Shown here piece after piece: positions 18,347 through 26,007 of a stretch of 30,827 nucleotides of DNA (the first letter of the stretch is position 1; the number at the start of each line of letters is the position of its first letter). The stretch covers positions 1 to 30,827 of the forward strand of contig JBFLWM010000038.1 in assembly GCA_040755915.1 (NCBI GenBank). The letters are read 5' to 3'. The stretch comes from Sulfurivermis sp040755915. GTDB taxonomy: Bacteria > Pseudomonadota > Gammaproteobacteria > Thiohalomonadales > Thiohalomonadaceae. The notes below the pieces were generated by a model. That model did no database searches. It saw nothing but the letters and a program-made list of their open reading frames with translations, and was not told the DNA's origin. The position numbers were made by a program, and so were the translations under genes.

Positions 18347-19120
18347 ATGAACAACAAAGTGCGCCGCACCATCGTTTCCGCTATCTGTTTGTTTTCCGGC
18401 ATGATTGTTCCGGCGTACGCGTCTGCCGACGCTATCAGTGTCGCACTCGCCAACTCCACCTGCGATGCAATGCATAAGGTCGGCACGCTGTATGAGCAGC
18501 GGAGCGGCCATCAAATCAACTACCAATGCAAGTCTTCGGGGCTGCTGGCCAAAGGCCTCACAGGCGGAGCGATAGCTGCCGACATCTATGTCGCGGCAAA
18601 CAAGGAATGGATGGATTACATGATTGCGGAAGGGCTGGTCGAGCCAGCGCAGGTAACCCAACCCTGGGGCAACGAGCTGGTCGTGGTGGCGGCGAAAAAC
18701 AGCTCACTGGCGGCCAGTGCATGGTCCGACCTCGCCTCCCCCAAAATCGACACCATCCTGATCGGCGACCCTGGCACGGCACCGTTCGGGCGCTATGCCA
18801 AGGATGCAATGCAGCACACGGCCCTGTGGGAGCAGGTCAAAAGCAAGATCACCACCAAAAAACATATCACGCTGCTGGCCGAAGCCATGGCAAAGGCCAA
18901 CAGCTCGACGGTCGGCATCATGTTCCGCAGCAACGTCAACGAAAACCATAGAGTCTTGTTCAACGTCGACGAGCGCTGGCATGAACCGATTCACTATTAC
19001 GTCGCGCCTTTGAAGAGCGCTGCCGGGAAGCGCGCCGTGTCCGACCTGCTGCATTTCATGCAAGACGAGGAAGCACGCAGGATCTTCCAGGCCGACGGCT
19101 TCCGGGTATATGCCCGCTAG
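18347..19120 (+). CDS. Periplasmic molybdate-binding-like protein (ModA/PBP type 2 fold)
   Basis: 257 residues with a signal peptide (hydrophobic 8-24, cleavage near AYASADA). It has the type-2 periplasmic binding fold of the ModA/Wtp family: an early strand ISVALANSTCDAM, YEQRSGHQINYQCKSSGLLAKGL, GAIAADIYVAANKEWMDYM, GNELVVVAAKN, GDPGTAPFGRYAKDAM and a GIMFRSNV strand. It resembles oxyanion-binding proteins, but the ligand cannot be assigned. No ABC permease or ATPase is nearby. The last 11 bp overlap the start of the PAS-GGDEF-EAL gene, implying translational coupling and a ligand-sensing rather than transport role. AGGAA lies upstream of the ATG. Confidence 0.8.
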   Translation: MNNKVRRTIVSAICLFSGMIVPAYASADAISVALANSTCDAMHKVGTLYEQRSGHQINYQCKSSGLLAKGLTGGAIAADIYVAANKEWMDYMIAEGLVEPAQVTQPWGNELVVVAAKNSSLAASAWSDLASPKIDTILIGDPGTAPFGRYAKDAMQHTALWEQVKSKITTKKHITLLAEAMAKANSSTVGIMFRSNVNENHRVLFNVDERWHEPIHYYVAPLKSAAGKRAVSDLLHFMQDEEARRIFQADGFRVYAR

Positions 19121-21665
19121 CGTCACCACCCGTCTGCTGCAACGGCTGCAGAACAGGCCGTTGTCCCAGCAGCTGATCGCTCCCATGTTGCTGGTGGGCG
19201 GCATCTGCCTGCTTGCTGCCGTGTATTCGGCGTTTATGCTGCAGGCATCGGTCCGCGAGCTTGGCGCCGTATACGCATCTACCGACCGCCGACTGCAGGT
19301 CATCGAGATTATCGAGTCCAATGTCACATCCATCAGGGCATTGGGCCTGCGCCATCTGGCCACTGAGCAATACAAGGCCATGCAGTTGATTCATTCCGAA
19401 CTGACCAGTGTTGCCCAGGCATTGAATCGTGACATCGCCGAAGTGTCGGCCGCCGGCTATTCCGACGACCCGGAATTCATCGAAGGCAGCAGACACCTGG
19501 TGGCCGCCATCAAGGCATACCTGGAACAGGTTGAAGAAAGCATCAGGCTGAGCGAGGATTTTGAAAAGGAAAATGCCTTTATCAAACTGACCGCAAGCGA
19601 CAACGACCACCTTCCTTCGGTAACCGAAAACCTGCGCAGAATGAAGCGGCACGCATCCGAGAACGTCATGCTGCTGCGCCAGCAACTGGCGGATGATGCG
19701 GCAAGGAATCTCAATGCAACGATCACCTATGGCATTGCCGGCGTCGGCCTGCTGATTCTTATCTCGCTGTTCATCATGCGCCGGGTGACCCTGCGCATAG
19801 CTCACCTGCTGCGATGGACTGGCGAGGTTTCGCGAGGCCGCCTGGATGCGCCGCTGCCGATCGACACTGAAGATGAAGTTGGCAACCTGACTCGCGCCAT
19901 GAAAGACATGGCTGACAACATAAAACAGGCGCACGATGCGCTGCATGGCGCAAAACGCCAGGCCGAACAGGCAGCAGATGAACTGCGCCTCTATGCCAAC
20001 GCCTTCGACAGCAGCGGCGAGGCCATGCTTATCACCGACAAGGACAATCGTATTGTCAACGTGAATGCGGCCTTCACCATTCAGACCGGCTACGCGCCGG
20101 ATGAAGTCATCGGCAAAGACCCCCGCATATTCGCCAGCGGTAACACGCCGGCGGGCGTTTATCATGAGATGTGGCGTGCCCTGGTGGAAAAGAACTTCTG
20201 GCAGGGGGAGTTATGGGATCGCAAAAGAAGCGGCGAAGTCTACCCGAAATGGATACGAATTTCTGCGATTCGAGGCCCTGCGGGTGATGTGCTTTTTTAT
20301 ATAGCCAGCTTTACCGACATCACAGATCGAAAAGAGGCCGAAGCCAGAATCGAGCATCTGGCACACCATGACATCCTGACAGGCCTGCACAACAGATTCA
20401 GCATGGAGGTGCGGCTTGAGCAGGCGATTGCCAGTGCGCGGCGTGAGCAGCAGCGCATTGCCGTTCTATTCATTGATCTGGACAGATTCAAGAACATAAA
20501 TGACACGCTGGGCCATCAGGTTGGCGACAAGCTTCTGATAGAGGTCGCCGGGCGACTCAGGGAATCCGTGCGTGACAGTGACGTGGTGTCGCGAATAGGC
20601 GGCGATGAGTTCGTCATTGTGCTTGCCACAATCAGGGACAACTCCCATGCGGCCATTGTCGCAGAAAGCATCACGCAGAAACTGTCAGCCCCCTACCATA
20701 TCGATGGCCACACAATCACCACCACTCCAAGCATCGGCATCAGCGTCTTTCCTGATGACGGCAGCGTTTGCAATGATCTTATGCGGGCGGCAGACGTGGC
20801 CATGTACCATGCGAAGGAACATGGCCGCAGCAACTATCATTACTTCAATGAAGCCATGCTCATGGTTGCCAATGAGCGCCTGCGGATCGAGCATGAGTTG
20901 CGTTCGGCGATAGCTGGAGGCCAGCTCGAGCTGCATTACCAGCCGCAGGTGCGCGCCAGCGATGAGCGAATTGTAGCCATGGAAGCATTGGTGCGCTGGA
21001 ATCATCCCAAGGATGGCCTGATATACCCGGACAGCTTTATCGCCATCGCCGAAGAGTCCGGCATCATATTTGACCTTGGACGTTGGGTTATCGATGCCGC
21101 CTGCCGCCAACTCGTCGCCTGGTGGGCGCTTGGCCTCCGCCACCATAAAGTCGCGCTCAATCTGTCTGCCCGTCAGTTGCAGTCCGAAACACTCAGCGAC
21201 GACATTGAATCCATCCTGAAACAACACGGGGTGGACGGCGATTACCTTGAAATCGAAGTGACAGAAACGGCGGCGATGAACGATCCGGCGCTCGCAGCCG
21301 CGCAATTGAACGCCCTGCGCCGCCTTGGCATCAGCATCGCCATCGATGATTTTGGCACGGGCTACTCATCACTGGGCTACTTGAAGCAATTACCTATCAA
21401 CACCCTGAAACTCGACCGAAGTTTTGTAGGCGATATTGAACATGACCCGAACGATGCCGAGATATGCAGCGCCACTGTCGCCCTGGCACACAATCTGGGG
21501 CTGAAGATTGTGGCCGAGGGTGTGGAAACACCAGCGCAACGGGACTTTCTCGTACGCCTCAATTACGACTATCTACAAGGCTATCTCTATAGCAAGGCAC
21601 TGCCCGCGGATGAGATTTCCGCATTGCTGCGCTCAACAGATTGCACTCCGGGCAGCGAAAGCTAG
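19110..21665 (+). CDS. Transmembrane HAMP-PAS-GGDEF-EAL c-di-GMP protein
   Basis: 851 residues. TM1 (about 23-46), a ~160-residue periplasmic helical domain, TM2 (about 205-225), HAMP (about 226-280), PAS (about 295-405), GGDEF (about 415-575) and EAL (about 590-840). The GGDEF signature is intact (G497-F501), with the inhibitory RxxD I-site at R488-D491 exactly five residues before it. The EAL motif is intact (E625-L627), as are DDFGTGYSSLGYL and NLSARQL. It may therefore make or degrade c-di-GMP, with the direction probably set by input. The ATG overlaps the preceding binding-protein gene by 11 bp, so its periplasmic domain probably reads out that protein. Confidence 0.93.
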   Translation: MPASVTTRLLQRLQNRPLSQQLIAPMLLVGGICLLAAVYSAFMLQASVRELGAVYASTDRRLQVIEIIESNVTSIRALGLRHLATEQYKAMQLIHSELTSVAQALNRDIAEVSAAGYSDDPEFIEGSRHLVAAIKAYLEQVEESIRLSEDFEKENAFIKLTASDNDHLPSVTENLRRMKRHASENVMLLRQQLADDAARNLNATITYGIAGVGLLILISLFIMRRVTLRIAHLLRWTGEVSRGRLDAPLPIDTEDEVGNLTRAMKDMADNIKQAHDALHGAKRQAEQAADELRLYANAFDSSGEAMLITDKDNRIVNVNAAFTIQTGYAPDEVIGKDPRIFASGNTPAGVYHEMWRALVEKNFWQGELWDRKRSGEVYPKWIRISAIRGPAGDVLFYIASFTDITDRKEAEARIEHLAHHDILTGLHNRFSMEVRLEQAIASARREQQRIAVLFIDLDRFKNINDTLGHQVGDKLLIEVAGRLRESVRDSDVVSRIGGDEFVIVLATIRDNSHAAIVAESITQKLSAPYHIDGHTITTTPSIGISVFPDDGSVCNDLMRAADVAMYHAKEHGRSNYHYFNEAMLMVANERLRIEHELRSAIAGGQLELHYQPQVRASDERIVAMEALVRWNHPKDGLIYPDSFIAIAEESGIIFDLGRWVIDAACRQLVAWWALGLRHHKVALNLSARQLQSETLSDDIESILKQHGVDGDYLEIEVTETAAMNDPALAAAQLNALRRLGISIAIDDFGTGYSSLGYLKQLPINTLKLDRSFVGDIEHDPNDAEICSATVALAHNLGLKIVAEGVETPAQRDFLVRLNYDYLQGYLYSKALPADEISALLRSTDCTPGSES

Positions 21666-21695
21666 ACGTTACGCAGCAACGCCGCTCAAATCCCA

Positions 21696-21701
21696 TATAA
21701 T
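21696..21701 (+). promoter_or_regulatory. Perfect -10 hexamer upstream of the DUF808 gene
   Basis: TATAAT, 51 bp before the ATG at 21752. At 17 bp upstream only a poor -35 is present, so this is a tentative promoter. Confidence 0.4.
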
Positions 21702-21751
21702 CCATACCTTGCCCCGGCCTGCTGCGCGCAGGCACACAGACAGGATGAATC

Positions 21752-22645
21752 ATGGCTGGTGGAATTTTTGCGATACTCGATGACGTGGCGATGCTCCTCG
21801 ATGACGCCGCGATGATGAGCAAGGTGGCGGCGAAAAAAACCGCCGGCATCCTGGGCGACGACCTGGCGGTGAACGCGGAGAAGGCGACCGGATTTCACGC
21901 CGGTCGCGAGCTGCCGGTGATCTGGGCCATCACCAAGGGCTCTTTCATCAACAAGCTGATCATCCTGCCCATCGCCCTCCTGCTCAGTGCCTACCTGCCC
22001 GGCCTCATCGTGCCGATTCTGCTCATCGGCGGCGCCTATCTCTGTTATGAGGGCGTCGAGAAGGTCTACGAGATGTTTGCCGGCCATCACGACAAGACCA
22101 TCGCCGCGCGCGAGACCGACAACCGGCAGGACCTGCTGCAGCGCGAGGCCGCCAAGATCAAGGCGGCGATACGCACCGACTTCATCCTCTCCATCGAGAT
22201 CATCGTCATCGCCCTCGGCACCGTAGTGGAAAAATCGATGCCGACGCAGATCATGGTGGTCAGCTTCATCGCCCTCCTCGCCACCGTCGGCGTCTACGGC
22301 CTGGTCGCCCTGCTGGTGCGCATGGATGATGCCGGCCTTCATCTCATCACCCGGGCCGGCACGAGCACCGGCCTGGGTGCCCGCAGCCTGAAGGCCCTCG
22401 GCCAGCTTCTCGTCGCCGCCATGCCCCGGGTGATCCGCCTGCTCGGCGTGGTCGGCACCATTGCCATGCTGCTGGTCGGCGGTGGCATGTATGTCCACAA
22501 CATCACCGCCGTGCATCATCTGCTCGACGCCCTGCCCGCGCTCCTCGGCGAACTGCTGGCCGGGCTGGTGGTGGGGGGGGGCGTCATCGGTGGCGTGCAC
22601 CTGTTGCAGAAGTTCAGGGACAAGATCGCGACGGTCGCAGGCTGA
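21752..22645 (+). CDS. DUF808 (YedI-like) inner-membrane protein
   Basis: 297 residues, clearly of the DUF808/YedI family: start MAGGIFAILDDVAMLLDDAAMMSKVAAKKTAGILGDDLAVNAEKATGF, then FINKLIILPIALLLSAYLPGLIVPILLIGGAYLCYEGVEKV. About six membrane helices are seen (around 72-92, 95-112, 145-170, 172-195, 235-258, 265-290). The function is unknown in all members I know. AGGA lies 9 nt before the ATG. It is convergent with the small membrane protein gene (42-bp gap). Confidence 0.9.
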   Translation: MAGGIFAILDDVAMLLDDAAMMSKVAAKKTAGILGDDLAVNAEKATGFHAGRELPVIWAITKGSFINKLIILPIALLLSAYLPGLIVPILLIGGAYLCYEGVEKVYEMFAGHHDKTIAARETDNRQDLLQREAAKIKAAIRTDFILSIEIIVIALGTVVEKSMPTQIMVVSFIALLATVGVYGLVALLVRMDDAGLHLITRAGTSTGLGARSLKALGQLLVAAMPRVIRLLGVVGTIAMLLVGGGMYVHNITAVHHLLDALPALLGELLAGLVVGGGVIGGVHLLQKFRDKIATVAG

Positions 22646-22687
22646 TGGCGTCGGCAATCGGATATCGCCGGTGGTGTCCGGTATGAG

Positions 22688-23014
22688 TCACGGCACCAGG
22701 AATATCGCCCAACCGGCCAGCGCCAGCACCAGAACAATCATCAGCAACTCACCATAAACCCAGGCGGGAACCTGTGCGTGCCTGAGCAGGCACCTGCCAT
22801 CCATCACCAGCAGCACGGCGGGGAGCAGAAAAATCAGCACCGGTGCCCAGTGACCGGCCTCCCCGCGCCACGACTGTCCAGGCACCGCGTCCCGTGCCAG
22901 CCAGTAGGCGCCGAGCCACAGCAGGACGGCCAGCGCCAGCAACAGGCCCAGCCCGGCCGCGATCCGGCCCAGCAGGCGGCGCAGACGGGATGCATCCGCG
23001 GGCAGCGCCGTCAT
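22688..23014 (-). CDS. Small three-helix membrane protein, unknown function
   Basis: 108 residues with three hydrophobic helices (about 16-41, 57-70, 86-107). Short loops contain RDAVPGQSWRGEAGHW and DGRCLLRHAQVPAW. No known family is recognised. The ribosome site is weak, and the start rests on this being the first ATG of the frame. It is 127 bp downstream of the rhomboid gene on the same strand, possibly a loose operon. Confidence 0.6.
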   Translation of the reverse strand: MTALPADASRLRRLLGRIAAGLGLLLALAVLLWLGAYWLARDAVPGQSWRGEAGHWAPVLIFLLPAVLLVMDGRCLLRHAQVPAWVYGELLMIVLVLALAGWAIFLVP

Positions 23015-23141
23015 GGCTGGTGGCTAGCGAACGTTGTCACGGCCATGTACTCCCCCTGAATCGCCCTGTCCACCGACCCCGTCTCCCCCGGAGAGATGAC
23101 TGGGATGAGGACTGACATGGCTGTCACTTCGGAACAGTGAC

Positions 23142-24497
23142 TCAACCATTGCTCGGCCTTGCCACCGCGGCCAGCAGCTCCGCCTGGCCGGGCTCGGCAA
23201 AGACAAACTCCGGCGCCTGCTCCCGCGCCCAGCGCACCACCTCGCTCGCCCGGGCATATTTGCGCCGGGCGATATACTCGGTGATGAGCAGCCGCGCCAG
23301 ACAGAAGACAGCCCGCGACGGCTGCCAGGTCTGCATCTCGCGGTAGATCTCCTCGTACAGTTCGATGGCATGGCAGTATTCGTCATAGCGGCTCAGCAGC
23401 AGGTTGATGGCCTGCGCGTCATTGCCGACATCGACCGCCCGATAGATCTGCTGCATGAAACCGGCGAAGTCGCGCCGGGCCGCCAGTTCACGGTCGGCCT
23501 GCAGGCTGTGCGGATTTTTTGCCTGGTACGAACTCAGAACGCCGGTATCGACGCGCCGGCTGCGGCGATACGCGACCTCGTCGTCCACCTCGTCCTGGAT
23601 ATCCCGCTTGCGGTCGGCAAACCAGAGGCGGCCCAGCAGATAGCCCGCCACGCCGCCGAACACATGCGCCACGAAATTCGTGCTGGAAGTACCGTCGTCG
23701 GTCACCATGTACCAGGCATCCCAACCGATGTACCAGGCCGCCAGCACCGCGGCCGGGATATGGAAGTTGCGGATCAGGTGCATAATCCAGACAAAGGTAC
23801 GGATACGGACCCGGGGAAGCAGATAGGCCGACATCCCGATCATGCCCGTCACCACGCCGGAGAACCCCAGTGCCGGCAGCGGCGGCATGCCGGACAGGTG
23901 CACGGCGAGGAAATAGGCGACGTCGGCCGCCAGCGCAATCACCACCATCGCCAGGGCGAAACGCAGGCGGCTGCCGATGACCATCTCCAGGGCCGGCGCG
24001 AAGGCAAAGAAGAAGATCATGTTGCCGATCAGGTGCGCCCAGCTGCCATGGGCCAGCGACGAGGTAATGGCGCGCCAGGGATTGAAAGACAGCGGATCGG
24101 TCATCAACGCCGCATCGAGGCTGCGCGGCAGTTGCGAACGAACCTGTTCGTAATGCATAAACAGCTCGTCGATCTGGGCCCGGCCGCGCTCAACCGCGCC
24201 CGCATCGCGCCAGGCCTGCGTCTCCGCCAGCATCTGCTCACGGAAGCGCTCCTTCTCCGGCCGGGCATGCACGACGGCCAGTATCCACTGGCAGTAGTCC
24301 GCATCGTTCTGCAGCAGCGTCGCCGTTTCGGCGTCATCGTGCACCTCGGCACAATACGCGGCCAGTACGCGCTCGACTGCCGCCTTGTTGCGGTCCTGGG
24401 CGAAATAGATGGCCGTGCACAACACCATCAGGCCGAGCACCAGCCAGGGCATGCGCCCCCAGCCGACGTCGGCACTATGCGGAAGGATGATGAACAT
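23142..24497 (-). CDS. Rhomboid-family intramembrane serine protease with C-terminal helical domain
   Basis: 451 residues. An N-terminal helix (17-33) and a ~100-residue extramembrane helical insert precede the rhomboid core. The core contains HLIGNMIFFF (H155, N159), the nucleophile GFSG (Ser213) with following TGMIGMSAYLL, and the catalytic His in NFVAHVFGG (H278). The complete Ser-His dyad suggests an active protease that cleaves transmembrane helices. After the last helix, ~150 residues of paired helices (QADRELAARRDF, AINLLLSRYDEYCHAIELYEEI, LARLLITEYIARRKYARASEVVRWAREQAP) look like a TPR-type cytoplasmic domain. The ribosome site is weak, and an internal Met16 start is possible. Confidence 0.85.
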   Translation of the reverse strand: MFIILPHSADVGWGRMPWLVLGLMVLCTAIYFAQDRNKAAVERVLAAYCAEVHDDAETATLLQNDADYCQWILAVVHARPEKERFREQMLAETQAWRDAGAVERGRAQIDELFMHYEQVRSQLPRSLDAALMTDPLSFNPWRAITSSLAHGSWAHLIGNMIFFFAFAPALEMVIGSRLRFALAMVVIALAADVAYFLAVHLSGMPPLPALGFSGVVTGMIGMSAYLLPRVRIRTFVWIMHLIRNFHIPAAVLAAWYIGWDAWYMVTDDGTSSTNFVAHVFGGVAGYLLGRLWFADRKRDIQDEVDDEVAYRRSRRVDTGVLSSYQAKNPHSLQADRELAARRDFAGFMQQIYRAVDVGNDAQAINLLLSRYDEYCHAIELYEEIYREMQTWQPSRAVFCLARLLITEYIARRKYARASEVVRWAREQAPEFVFAEPGQAELLAAVARPSNG

Positions 24498-24534
24498 GCC
24501 GGGCCCGGGTCAGAATGCCGTCATTCAGGAAGGC

Positions 24535-24569
24535 AAAAAAATCCCCGCGGCCCGGAGGAACCGCAGGGA
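24535..24569 (-). terminator. Intrinsic terminator of the cytochrome c gene
   Basis: Read on the minus strand: TCCCTGCGG, a 10-nt loop and CCGCGGGGA (9-bp stem with one G-T pair), followed directly by seven T. It lies 30 bp after the cytochrome c stop at 24599 and separates it from the rhomboid gene. Confidence 0.85.
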
Positions 24570-24598
24570 CTTTCTTCAGCACCATGCACGATATGCGA

Positions 24599-24970
24599 CT
24601 ACTTCTGTATGGACTCGATGAACTCACTGACGAAATACACGTCCTCGGGCGTCAGGCTGTCCTTCAGCAGCGGCATCTTGTGCTCCTTGGTACCGGTACT
24701 GTGGCGGCCGATGACCGCCTTAAGTACACGCTCGGTCACGCTACCCTTGTTCTGCTTGTTCAGCGTGGTCAGGTCAGCCGGCGTCACCTTGAGGAAATCG
24801 ACCAGATGGCCCTTGCCGTCGGCATTCTCGCCATGGCAATGGAGACAGCGTTGGGCAAACACGTTGCGGCCCTTGTCCAGCACATCACCCCCTGCATCCA
24901 CCGCCATCACGGCGCCGCTTCCGCTCAGGGCCGCGAAGAAAACCATTGTTGTTGTCGCTTTTTTGAACAT
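24599..24970 (-). CDS. Periplasmic class I mono-haem cytochrome c
   Basis: 123 residues. A signal peptide (FKKATTTMVFFAALSGSGAVMA) is followed by a compact cytochrome c fold. The haem motif CLHCH (in FAQRCLHCHGENADGKG) gives the proximal His. A Met in HKMPLLKDSLTPEDVYFVSEFI is the likely sixth ligand. It is a soluble electron carrier. AGGAG lies 7 nt before the ATG at 24970; the ATG at 24976 is too close to the ribosome site. It is divergent from the nod-like gene across about 1 kb and could serve the same respiratory branch. Nod itself needs no external electrons, so a direct partnership is not implied. Confidence 0.87.
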   Translation of the reverse strand: MFKKATTTMVFFAALSGSGAVMAVDAGGDVLDKGRNVFAQRCLHCHGENADGKGHLVDFLKVTPADLTTLNKQNKGSVTERVLKAVIGRHSTGTKEHKMPLLKDSLTPEDVYFVSEFIESIQK

Positions 24971-25049
24971 CACCATTCTCCTCTTGGTCGGTAAACCTTT
25001 CTGCTCGCCGATGCAGTCAAAGCCACACCATGCCCCTGCGATATACATT

Positions 25050-25068
25050 CTTATGCCTCAAGCATAAG
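25050..25068. repeat. Inverted repeat upstream of cytochrome c
   Basis: CTTATGC and GCATAAG are perfect 7-bp inverted copies around CTCAA. The site lies 80-98 bp before the cytochrome c ATG, a plausible operator position. The halves do not match the NsrR or Fnr consensus as I know them. Confidence 0.45.
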
Positions 25069-25578
25069 TCAGCGCGAATCTTTGGAAAAGGGGATGGCGG
25101 GACAAAATTCTGGCCGGCCGCCATAGTCCGGATGCTCCCGGCCAAAACCTCGTTCCAGGCACAGGCATTGCGCTGCGCGGGAGGGCAATGGGCTACATCC
25201 CTGCCCTGCGCCGGCATGTCAGTCGGCGCAGCGGCAACCGTCGAAGCGCCGCGGAATCCCGGCCCGCGCCGGCGGCCTGATGCCGCGGCATATCCCGTAC
25301 CCGCGCCCCGGATAGAGATCACCCTTCACGGCACCATGAGCCGCGTCCTATCGGACAACGATCGCCGCACCGGCTACCGCCACGGTGAACTCAATACCAT
25401 CAGCACACATGGTCGCACGCGCCTAGGAATACCGATGGTCGTGTTCGTGGCAACAATGAATGGACTGCCCCAATCGGGACAAATGCCATAAGCCGAATAC
25501 CTGCAATCAGCCCGCAAGACCGCTCACCATTCGCAACCAGGAGACGACCATCATTTCTGCGCGCGGACAGGAGCGCGC

Positions 25579-25818
25579 ATGAAACAACCCGGGACCGCTG
25601 AGGATCGAAATCTCAAAGACCTTCCGATTGGAGGAGTTGATTACACGTCAATTCATTCATCTCCGTTTGTTCCCTTGCAGCACTGGACGACATGTCGTGG
25701 CACGCCCGGCGGATTGATGCGAGCCAAGAGCGCCATGTGCCAGCGGCTTGTGGAGAAGAAAATCGACATCGCCAGCTCATGTGGTCTGCGGCGCCAGATG
25801 ATCACACCCGGGACATAG
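25579..25818 (+). CDS. Possible 79-residue hypothetical gene
   Basis: An uncertain gene. Support: AGGAG lies 6 nt before the ATG, and the frame is open to a TAG just before an inverted repeat. The protein (start MKQPGTAEDRNLKDLPIGGVDY, end LRRQMITPGT) has no recognised motif, signal peptide or membrane helix. TGCGCGC (25558-25564) and GCGCGCA (25573-25579) form a perfect hairpin that holds the ribosome site in its loop and pairs the first base of the ATG. Codon use is not convincingly that of the neighbours, so it may be non-coding. Confidence 0.25.
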   Translation: MKQPGTAEDRNLKDLPIGGVDYTSIHSSPFVPLQHWTTCRGTPGGLMRAKSAMCQRLVEKKIDIASSCGLRRQMITPGT

Positions 25819-25822
25819 AGGA

Positions 25823-25846
25823 GGATGACTGTCACGACAGCCATCC
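25823..25846. repeat. 11-bp-arm inverted repeat upstream of nod-like gene
   Basis: GGATGaCTGTC and GACAGcCATCC (one mismatched pair, 2-bp centre). It starts 4 bp after the possible small gene and 162 bp before the nod-like ATG. There is no T-run. A central gap of only 2 bp argues for a dimeric protein site rather than an RNA hairpin. Confidence 0.45.
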
Positions 25847-26007
25847 AACGACAAACAACCGTTTGCCGACCACTCTTGATTTGGTCTTATTAAAAATAAA
25901 TAACTGCAAGCAGTGCATTAACAAAATATACGCGACCAAAAAATGAATTCGGTTTATTGTGCGCGCGGCCGAGTAACACCCACATTCATCAGAGCCGCAC
26001 ACAAGTC

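Larger units (their letters stand above)
24971..26007. other. 1-kb intergenic region between cytochrome c and nod-like gene
   Basis: By far the longest gene-poor stretch in the window. It holds an inverted repeat at 25050-25068, a possible 79-codon gene at 25579-25818 with its ribosome site in a hairpin loop, another inverted repeat at 25823-25846, and an A/T-rich block (about 25875-25955) before the nod start that probably contains its promoter. TTGATT at 25876 could be a -35, but no good -10 follows. Open frames at 25030-25491 look non-coding. Confidence 0.5.

Noticed and set aside
25030..25491. Open frame in the intergenic region upstream of nod
   Set aside because: No ribosome site, no domain-like composition, and it overlaps the upstream control region of cytochrome c.
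25876..25889. TTGAT half-site upstream of nod as an Fnr box
   Set aside because: The second half (TCTTA) does not match ATCAA, so only one half-site is present.
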